Assembly: GCA_004376295.1 (NCBI GenBank)
Contig: SOJZ01000034.1
Coordinates: forward strand, 1 to 37,033
Origin: Candidatus Bathyarchaeota archaeon
Lineage (GTDB): Archaea > Thermoproteota > Bathyarchaeia > Bathyarchaeales > Bathyarchaeaceae
DNA: 37,033 bases
Direction of reading: 5' to 3'
The translations under genes and the position numbers were made by a program. Position 1 is the first letter of the stretch. Every line of letters starts with the position of its first letter. The notes beneath the pieces are model-generated. The model searched no databases, had not been told where the DNA came from, and was given only the letters and a program-made list of their open reading frames with translations. Below are positions 31,952 to 37,033 of the stretch, piece by piece.

Positions 31952-32791
31952 TTGGCTGTCTTTGTTACAAAAGTTGACGGAACGAAACAGGTGTTTGACA
32001 GAGAAAAAGTTGTTAGGACATGTCTGAGAATGGGTGCTACTCGAGAAATCGCTGAGAAGATTGCTGAAAACATTGAAATGACGGTTTATGATGGCATAGA
32101 AACAAGGAAAATTCTCAAGATGATTTTTGGGCAGTTATGTAAGTATAAGCCAGCTGTCAAGCATCAGATTGACCTACGTAAAGCTTTGAGTTTGATGAAG
32201 CCGAAACCTGACTTTGAACGTTTTATCCAGATATTGCTGAGCGAGCACGGCTATAAAGTTACTCCGAATCAGATTATAAGGGGCAAATGTGTAGAACATG
32301 AAGTCGACGCTGTCGCAAGAAAAAACGGCGAAACATACATTGTAGAAGTGAAACACCATTTCAGCTATCACACTCCAACAGGTCTAGATGTAAGCCGCAT
32401 TACAAGAGCAGTTTTCGAAGATGTAACGGAAGGATTCAAACTTGGATTGAACAACTTGAAAATTGATAAAGCAATGATAGTTTGTAACACGAAACTTTCA
32501 GAACATGCTAAACGTTATGCAAAATGTAGAGGGATTCATCATATAGGATGGGGTTCACCTCCAAACCGTAACTTACAAACTATGATTGAAGAGAAGAAGC
32601 TGCATCCTTTAACTTATCTTAAAGGGTTAAACACCGCAACAAGAGAAAAATTAGCATCTGCCGGAATAGTTCTGCTAAAACAGCTAACCGCAAAAAATCC
32701 AGAAGAACTTAGGAGAGAAACAGGAATTCATAAAGAAACTCTTAAGTTAATGATTGAGAAAGCTGGAGCAATACTTTCAGAAAATGCATAA
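31952..32791 (+). CDS. ATP-cone / Mrr-like nuclease-fold / HhH protein
   Basis: A 279-residue protein with three parts. Residues 1-85 are an ATP-cone (VTKVDGTKQVFDREKVVRTC, then YDGIETRKILKMIF), a nucleotide-binding regulatory domain best known from ribonucleotide reductase. Residues about 88-210 look like a restriction-endonuclease fold, with D in EHEVDAVA and the E-x-K of YIVEVKHH as a possible PD-(D/E)xK site. The C-terminal 50 residues resemble helix-hairpin-helix repeats (LNTATREKLASAGIVLLKQL), often used to bind DNA. TTG start with AGGAT ahead; it is divergent from the isomerase gene, 69 nt apart. Function unknown; a nucleotide-controlled DNA-acting protein is inferred. Confidence 0.82.
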   Translation: MAVFVTKVDGTKQVFDREKVVRTCLRMGATREIAEKIAENIEMTVYDGIETRKILKMIFGQLCKYKPAVKHQIDLRKALSLMKPKPDFERFIQILLSEHGYKVTPNQIIRGKCVEHEVDAVARKNGETYIVEVKHHFSYHTPTGLDVSRITRAVFEDVTEGFKLGLNNLKIDKAMIVCNTKLSEHAKRYAKCRGIHHIGWGSPPNRNLQTMIEEKKLHPLTYLKGLNTATREKLASAGIVLLKQLTAKNPEELRRETGIHKETLKLMIEKAGAILSENA

Positions 32792-32887
32792 TTATTATTA
32801 ACCTTCAGCATGCCCGCAAATAACAGTAGGTCAATTTCCTAGGGCACAACGTGCGTCGAAAGCCCTTTATTCAATGACTTTGAGTTT

Positions 32888-33532
32888 ATGATGTGGATTT
32901 TGATGTCACAGGTAGAAACGAACCTCGAAGCTTTATGCAAATTAGCAAAAAAATTCGGGGTGACAAACGCAGTATCCTTTAATGCTAAACGTGTTGTTGT
33001 TGACGAAAGAGTTCGACTAAAGTGTCTTGTGCCAGTTTGCGACGACTACGGCTTGAATTTGATGTGCCCGCCTAACGTGATGAGTGTTCAGGAATTCAGA
33101 GAAATATTAGCCAGATATAATTGGGCGATTCTCATCCAGATTGAAGAGCTGATACCAGCTGAAATGATGAAGGAAATACAGCAAGCTGATGACGTTGCGG
33201 CGCTGTACAAAAGCACTAGGTTCAAGGATAGTTACAAGAAAACTTTTGATCCGATCAAATTGAATCTACATCGTGTAGTCCACAAAGTGGAGGCGCAGGC
33301 ATTTGCATTAGGGTATCGTTTTGCAACAGGTTTCATAGCGGGATCGTGTAAATTATGCCCCGAATGTGTGGCGAAAAAATCGCAAGAACCCTGCAGACAT
33401 CCCTTCCGAGCCCGACCTCCCATGGAAGCTGTCGGAATCGATGTGTTCAAGACAGCAGAAAACGCAGGCTTGTCTTTTGATATTCCTCCAAAGAACAAGA
33501 CAGTATGGAACGGACTTGTCTTAGTCACTTGA
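32888..33532 (+). CDS. DUF2284 metal-binding protein
   Basis: A 214-residue protein of the DUF2284 family, considered metal binding and found mostly in anaerobes. Cys groups are KCLVPVCDDYG and NLMCPPN in the N-terminal half, and the ferredoxin-like SCKLCPECVAKKSQEPCRHP in the C-terminal half, where the spacing suits a [4Fe-4S] cluster. The trailing RPPMEAVGIDVFKTAENAGL is a family signature. Activity is unknown, though members are often near radical-SAM or corrinoid enzymes. Several in-frame ATGs lie near the beginning (32888, 32903), and none has a strong ribosome binding site. Confidence 0.88.
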   Translation: MMWILMSQVETNLEALCKLAKKFGVTNAVSFNAKRVVVDERVRLKCLVPVCDDYGLNLMCPPNVMSVQEFREILARYNWAILIQIEELIPAEMMKEIQQADDVAALYKSTRFKDSYKKTFDPIKLNLHRVVHKVEAQAFALGYRFATGFIAGSCKLCPECVAKKSQEPCRHPFRARPPMEAVGIDVFKTAENAGLSFDIPPKNKTVWNGLVLVT

Positions 33533-33649
33533 TTGCGCGAATTGTATGCATGCTGACTTCAGGGACCTTTTGGTCACAACGCCCACTATATGCATGCATG
33601 AAGAATCGTGAAGGGCAAATTTGATGCCTTAAATTTTCCTCTTATCTCT

Positions 33650-34045
33650 TCATTTTGAAGTTGGCTCGTAGGTTAGGCAGAAGCTACATTCTTCCATTTT
33701 GATTTTTGGGTCTGTTTTCTGACAAAACGGGCACATCAAACCATTTTTGCGTATCACTATGCATATTTGGCAGAATAGTCCTAGAAATTCGGTTCTTTTT
33801 GAGCTTCCACCTACGAGCAGGTTTATCATACTATTTATCAGAGGTTGTATACCTTTTACGTTGTCAATTTTTATCACGTGACCCCTAACATGTCGAGTGT
33901 ATTTACTTACTGCAGATTGAGACACTCCTAGGATCTCAGCTACTTGGTCCTGTTTTAGACCGTATGTTTCCACGAGTTCTTTGGCCATTGTTGCTTTTAT
34001 TGCTGGTATAACTGACTTTACGGCGATTTCGCAGGGCAGTATCAA
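33650..34045 (-). CDS. HTH transcriptional regulator with zinc-ribbon tail (COG2522-like)
   Basis: A 131-residue regulator. Residues about 1-60 are a helix-turn-helix of the archaeal COG2522/ThiR N-terminal type: ILPCEIAVKSVIPAIKA, then LKQDQVAEILGVSQSAVSKY. The C-terminal 45 residues carry three Cys pairs (CQIC, CPFC, CSFC), likely a zinc ribbon; no ThiN or other ligand domain is attached. TTG start. The ribosome binding site GGTGA is inside a perfect hairpin (34045-34060). The gene is divergent from another HTH gene at 34142, with two identical palindromic sites between them, so it probably controls both. DNA target and signal are unknown. Confidence 0.85.
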   Translation of the reverse strand: MILPCEIAVKSVIPAIKATMAKELVETYGLKQDQVAEILGVSQSAVSKYTRHVRGHVIKIDNVKGIQPLINSMINLLVGGSSKRTEFLGLFCQICIVIRKNGLMCPFCQKTDPKIKMEECSFCLTYEPTSK

Positions 34046-34060
34046 GCGGTTTTCACCGCT
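34045..34060 (-). promoter_or_regulatory. Hairpin that buries the ribosome binding site of the HTH regulator
   Basis: On the minus strand AGCGGT-GAAA-ACCGCT forms a 6-bp stem closed by a GAAA tetraloop. The stem contains GGT of the GGTGA ribosome binding site and ends on the first base of the TTG start codon. Predicted transcription start is close to the 5' edge of the hairpin. Confidence 0.5.
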
Positions 34061-34078
34061 ATTTAGCTGTACGGGGAA

Positions 34079-34088
34079 AGTATATAAG
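34079..34088 (-). promoter_or_regulatory. TATA box of the HTH regulator gene
   Basis: CTTATATACT on the minus strand, about 38 nt ahead of the TTG start. It abuts the first palindromic site, so a bound regulator would block TBP/TFB. Confidence 0.5.
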
Positions 34089-34089
34089 G

Positions 34090-34124
34090 ATGACGTATGT
34101 CATATTAACTATGACGTATGTCAT
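34090..34124. promoter_or_regulatory. Tandem palindromic operators, ATGAC-GTAT-GTCAT twice
   Basis: Two identical 14-nt sites, ATGACGTATGTCAT at 34090-34103 and 34111-34124, have centres 21 nt apart, two turns of the helix. Each is a perfect 5-bp inverted repeat around a 4-nt core. The A/T-rich spacer (ATTAACT) between them could hold the TATA box of the rightward gene. A related site, ATGACATACATCAG, lies at 34212-34225 inside that gene. Confidence 0.7.
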
Positions 34125-34141
34125 AAGAGGACGTGAGAGAC

Positions 34142-35272
34142 ATGAAACCCACAGAAACTTCCCCTCTCCTTTTCCCTCAACCTACTTCTGAAAACATTTT
34201 CAACAATCCTTATGACATACATCAGCGGAAGTCTGGCGCCACGATGACCAAAATTCGTTCAAGACCACCACAAGTGACACAAAGAAAAATCGGCATAGCA
34301 GAAGTGCTGGGAGAGGCGAAAGAAACCTGCAAAGACTGCCATCCATTAACTCCAATGATATGTGTAACAAGATGCAACATTTGGAAACTGAAGAATGAAC
34401 TCAGAAAACTAGACCGAAAGATGAAAAACCCCAAGTTCATGACAAACTTACTAAACACGTTAAAGAATAGGAGACGCCTACAACTTTTGGAAACACTCTC
34501 GAAAGGACGATATTCCATGATTAGACTTCAGCAAAAACTGAAAAAACTCGGCTATTATCATAGCCGACGAACAATAGCCAAAGAATACGTTGCCCCCTTA
34601 ATAGAGGTTGGACTAGTTGAAGAAAACCATAACAACTATCACACGACGGTGTTCGGCTGCAAGCTTAACGAATTAATAAAAGATTTCAATGACATTGGGC
34701 AACTTCTGCCACCTCACTCCGAATGTTATGAAGAAAAAACGGTTAAAGCATTGTTTGAAAGCTCAAAAACCTATGAAGAACTAGAATTCCTAATCCCGAC
34801 TGAAAGCCTATCAAGAGTTCTTAAACGTCTTCACGTGGCAAACCTCATAACAAAAGACGATCAAAACAATTACATCTTCTACTTCAACACAAGAAGAGAT
34901 CCTCAACAAGAAAAGCTTTCACCAACGGAAAAACGCGTTCACCAAAGCATCCCAGAAGAAGGCATAACAGCCAAGAAACTTGCCAATAAAACAAACATTT
35001 CCCTACGGAGAACCTACAAATATCTAAGAAAACTCAGAGGCAAGAAACTTACATTTAAAAGGAAGCGTCCAAAAACATATGCCCTAACAAAAGAAGGAAC
35101 ACAGACCGCCAGACTTCTTGAAAAAATCCGCGTACTACTCATAGAGTTTGCACAAGCCTCGGCAGAAATCACAACAAAACCCTTGGGAATGATTCAGCAA
35201 ATCCCGGTGCCAAATGTTCCTAAAAAGAGAAGAGAGAAGCCAATGCAAATCTTGGCTCAGCCTAACGTCTAG
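34142..35272 (+). CDS. Multi-winged-helix archaeal DNA-binding protein
   Basis: A 376-residue predicted DNA-binding protein. An N-terminal disordered stretch leads to a Cys module (CKDCHPLTPMICVTRCNIWK; C-x2-C-H and two more Cys) seen in some archaeal transcription regulators and probably zinc binding. Three winged-helix-like segments follow: LQLLETLSKGRYSMIRLQQK (about 110-180), the region around YEELEFLIPTESLSRVLKRL, and IPEEGITAKKLANKTNISLR with LRKLRGKKL. The C-terminus is basic. The ATG at 34142 has GTGAG nearby; the in-frame GTG at 34133 is less likely. Divergent from the HTH regulator across tandem operators. Target genes unknown. Confidence 0.75.
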   Translation: MKPTETSPLLFPQPTSENIFNNPYDIHQRKSGATMTKIRSRPPQVTQRKIGIAEVLGEAKETCKDCHPLTPMICVTRCNIWKLKNELRKLDRKMKNPKFMTNLLNTLKNRRRLQLLETLSKGRYSMIRLQQKLKKLGYYHSRRTIAKEYVAPLIEVGLVEENHNNYHTTVFGCKLNELIKDFNDIGQLLPPHSECYEEKTVKALFESSKTYEELEFLIPTESLSRVLKRLHVANLITKDDQNNYIFYFNTRRDPQQEKLSPTEKRVHQSIPEEGITAKKLANKTNISLRRTYKYLRKLRGKKLTFKRKRPKTYALTKEGTQTARLLEKIRVLLIEFAQASAEITTKPLGMIQQIPVPNVPKKRREKPMQILAQPNV

Positions 35273-35539
35273 CATGCATCGGTGAAATTCCCTCAGTGGG
35301 CTCACAACTCATCAGCGACATCGGGTCGCTTTCTTCTAAGCTCTCTAGGAGTCAATTGATTCGGCATATATCATCTTCAGCATAACTCAATCTACAAATT
35401 CAGATTTGTACTATATTTTAATCTTAAAGGTTTTTCACGAGCGCGTATACTGGAGAATTCTATCTGGCGAATTGAACACTTGGCAGCGTTCATGTGGAAG
35501 AATTTAAAAGGGAAGAAAGATACGCCATAAGGAAAAGTA
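35273..35539. other. Intergenic region before the AEC transporter
   Basis: No gene found. An inverted repeat TACAAAT-TCAG-ATTTGTA lies at 35393-35410, followed by an A/T-rich stretch, and AATTTAAAAG at 35501-35510 is the probable TATA box of the AEC gene (about 35 nt ahead of its ATG). Confidence 0.4.
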
Positions 35540-36469
35540 ATGTCTGATATTATTTTACGAACAATAATTCCCATTCTTCTTCTAATGGGAACAGGTTTCC
35601 TATCAAGAAAACTTGGAATCTTGAAATCTGGTGACGAGCGGATACTTAGTGCTTATGTGTATTATTTTGCGCTGCCAGCCCTGTTTTTTGTTAACATGAC
35701 TGAAACGAACTTCACCGAAGGAACTCTGAGATTCATGCTTGCGGGAATTATCCCCATTCTGATAGCGCTGACAATTTACACCTCTCTTTACCTAGTATTC
35801 AAATTTTCAAAGAATATCCTCTATCTACTTATTCTAAGCACGATCTTTGGCAGCTTAGCCTTCTTTGGCATACCCTTCATAGCATTTGCCTTCCCAGGAA
35901 CAGGGGAACCTGTGGCGACATTGGCTGCAGCATCAATTTCTATTGTAAGCGTAACAATTTCTATCACTACTCTAGAATTGTATCGGCTCCAGCAATCCAA
36001 AATACTAACAGGATTAAAACTCGTTGCACAAAGACTTTCAAAAAACCCACTTATTCTATCAATTTTCTTCGGTATTCTGTTGTCACTCATCAAAATAGAA
36101 ATCCCCACGCCTATATCACAGCCGCTACACATGCTAGGAAGTACAACTTCCACAGTTGCCATCTTTATGCTCGGGGTCTTTCTCTACGGAAGAAAATATA
36201 CAAACATAAGTGAAGCCCTGAAACTAAGTATGCTAAGGATAGTATTTCTGCCAATAGTAGCCTTCTTAACCACAATGTTATTTGACTTTTCTACTCTTGA
36301 AAGATCAGCATTGATACTTATGCACGGTATGCCTGTTGCCATCTCTATGATAGTCCTCAGCGAACGTTACAGTTTTTACAAAGAGACAATCGCCTCTCTG
36401 ATTTTAATTTCCTCACTCGGAGCAGGGTTATATTTGAATTTATGGCTTCTATTGTTAGGACACTATTAG
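35540..36469 (+). CDS. AEC-family transporter (auxin efflux carrier family)
   Basis: A 309-residue integral-membrane protein with about ten hydrophobic helices in two inverted halves. The first has IPILLLMGTGFLSRKLGIL and YVYYFALPALFF, the second has HMLGSTTSTVAIFMLGVFLY and LILMHGMPVAISMIVLSERY, which are landmarks of AEC carriers. Prokaryotic members move organic anions such as malate or malonate; the substrate here cannot be read. ATG with GGAAAAG 2 nt ahead and a TATA box at 35501-35510. It stands alone as a single-gene unit. Confidence 0.92.
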   Translation: MSDIILRTIIPILLLMGTGFLSRKLGILKSGDERILSAYVYYFALPALFFVNMTETNFTEGTLRFMLAGIIPILIALTIYTSLYLVFKFSKNILYLLILSTIFGSLAFFGIPFIAFAFPGTGEPVATLAAASISIVSVTISITTLELYRLQQSKILTGLKLVAQRLSKNPLILSIFFGILLSLIKIEIPTPISQPLHMLGSTTSTVAIFMLGVFLYGRKYTNISEALKLSMLRIVFLPIVAFLTTMLFDFSTLERSALILMHGMPVAISMIVLSERYSFYKETIASLILISSLGAGLYLNLWLLLLGHY

Positions 36470-36743
36470 AAAGGTTCATTAGAATAAAGAGATCACTCAC
36501 GCACGTGCAACCATCTATAGGCTACTTGCTTAGTTCCCTTTCCATCTGTTCTATGCATGCAAGGGCAGACAGTTACCCATCTGTCGACGTTGCTGGCGTC
36601 ACATCGCAGACAAAAGCATCGAGTGGTGAGAAAAGCTTCAATTTTTATTGAGTTCTTAAACAGTTCGTCAAGGTTTGGTGCTGTCGGTTTCGATGAAGCC
36701 GACGTCGATGCAGTACAGCAGGTATCGATAAAAGTTTGCTGCT
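36470..36743. other. Intergenic region between AEC transporter and endonuclease III
   Basis: I find no convincing gene. One TATGCATGCA motif lies near 36552-36561. Short open frames are present on both strands but have no ribosome binding site or family match. Confidence 0.35.
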
Positions 36744-37033
36744 CTATTTGGTCTTAAGCACAGTCTTCTTTTCGTAGGCGCACAATGGGGTAATGGGGCA
36801 CTCGTAACATTTCGGGTTCTGAGCTTTACAGGTGTGTTTGGCGAGGAGCCAAAGCAAACCAGCTATTCTATCCCTGTTTTCTTCGGGTATGAAATTAATC
36901 ACTGCCTTTTGGATTTCGTCGTATTTTGCATTTTGTTCCACTAGACCCAGTCGCTTGGCTAATCTGTCATAATGAGTATCAACAGGAATCACCTCTCGGT
37001 AAGAGTAGGTGTCTGTCAACAGCACATCTGCGG
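36744..37033 (-). CDS. nth: Endonuclease III (partial, C-terminal part)
   Basis: DNA glycosylase/AP lyase for oxidised pyrimidines in base excision repair. The visible 96 residues begin ADVLLTDTYSYREVIPVDTH and cover the catalytic Asp (IPVDTHYDRLAKRLGL) and the [4Fe-4S] cluster loop C-x6-C-x2-C-x5-C (CKAQNPKCYECPITPLC) that ends the family fold. The helix-hairpin-helix and catalytic Lys lie outside the window, because the gene runs past position 37033. Apart from the window edge the part seen looks intact. MutY or other HhH glycosylases are possible, but VDTH with this cluster spacing favours endonuclease III. Confidence 0.9.
   Translation of the reverse strand, partial: ADVLLTDTYSYREVIPVDTHYDRLAKRLGLVEQNAKYDEIQKAVINFIPEENRDRIAGLLWLLAKHTCKAQNPKCYECPITPLCAYEKKTVLKTK

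Noticed and set aside
35393-35410. Inverted repeat TACAAAT-TCAG-ATTTGTA as a terminator or operator
   Set aside because: It is about 120 nt after the upstream stop and 90 nt before the next TATA box, and the A/T-rich stem could easily arise by chance; noted in the intergenic entry only.
36442-36757. Overlapping plus-strand open frames after the AEC transporter gene
   Set aside because: They lack ribosome binding sites, overlap each other and match nothing I recognise.

Overview
This window is archaeal chromosome. The evidence is a CDC48-type tandem AAA ATPase, archaeal EF-1 beta, A/T-rich TATA boxes 25-55 nt ahead of genes, purine-rich ribosome binding sites, and the complete archaeal AMP pathway (AMP phosphorylase, form III RuBisCO, ribose-1,5-bisphosphate isomerase). 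The gene mix (flavodiiron protein, superoxide reductase, ferredoxin-dependent 2-oxoacid oxidoreductase) points to an anaerobe. I think a Bathyarchaeia-like or related Thermoproteota lineage is most likely, but the window has no rRNA or other decisive marker gene. TTG start codons with good ribosome binding sites are common. I saw no tRNA, rRNA, CRISPR array or transposase.

Layout. 1-2750 (minus): cdc48 ATPase, EF-1 beta and a zinc-ribbon protein. 2998-4176 (minus): MFS transporter. 4511-8238 (plus): an oxygen/superoxide defence island with flavin reductase, rubredoxin, flavodiiron protein, a ferritin-like protein, an encapsulated-ferritin-like protein, superoxide reductase and arsenate reductase. 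8257-11878: a DUF1579-like protein, an unknown protein, a Glu/Leu-type dehydrogenase and a DUF438-hemerythrin-PAS protein. 12114-19378 (plus): 2-oxoacid:ferredoxin oxidoreductase (korAB), a tiny Cys-rich protein, then a tight six-gene operon of TusA, DsrE-like protein, NifS/IscS homologue, IscU, TRASH-like zinc protein and acetyl-CoA synthetase. 19469-20868 (minus): UbiA prenyltransferase and SRPBCC protein. 21069-27489: metal region with a duplicated thioredoxin promoter and gene start, a second ferritin-like protein, FTR1 iron permease, a small zinc-finger protein, a YHS protein, copper ATPase CopA, a PadR-TRASH regulator, a divergent SHOCT membrane protein and thioredoxin. 27497-27817: CutA. 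28084-31882: AMP pathway. 31952-33532: ATP-cone/nuclease-like protein and DUF2284 protein. 33650-35272: two divergent HTH proteins separated by tandem palindromic operators. 35540-36469: AEC transporter. 36744-37033: 3' part of endonuclease III.

How the genes fit together. Flavin reductase and rubredoxin are adjacent genes that correspond to the two domains of Moorella high-molecular-weight rubredoxin, the electron donor of flavodiiron protein, which is encoded next. The same rubredoxin can feed superoxide reductase. The NifS homologue lacks the PLP-binding lysine (Asp instead) and the substrate Arg, so sulfur for IscU probably comes from elsewhere, possibly the TusA/DsrE relay in the same operon. 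Copper efflux and sensing (CopA, YHS, PadR-TRASH, SHOCT) share one divergent control region with a perfect inverted repeat. The most notable observations are the PLP-less NifS in a sulfur-relay/acetyl-CoA synthetase operon, the PadR-TRASH fusion with its dyad, the duplicated thioredoxin promoter in front of a ferritin-like gene, and the tandem ATGAC-N4-GTCAT operators.
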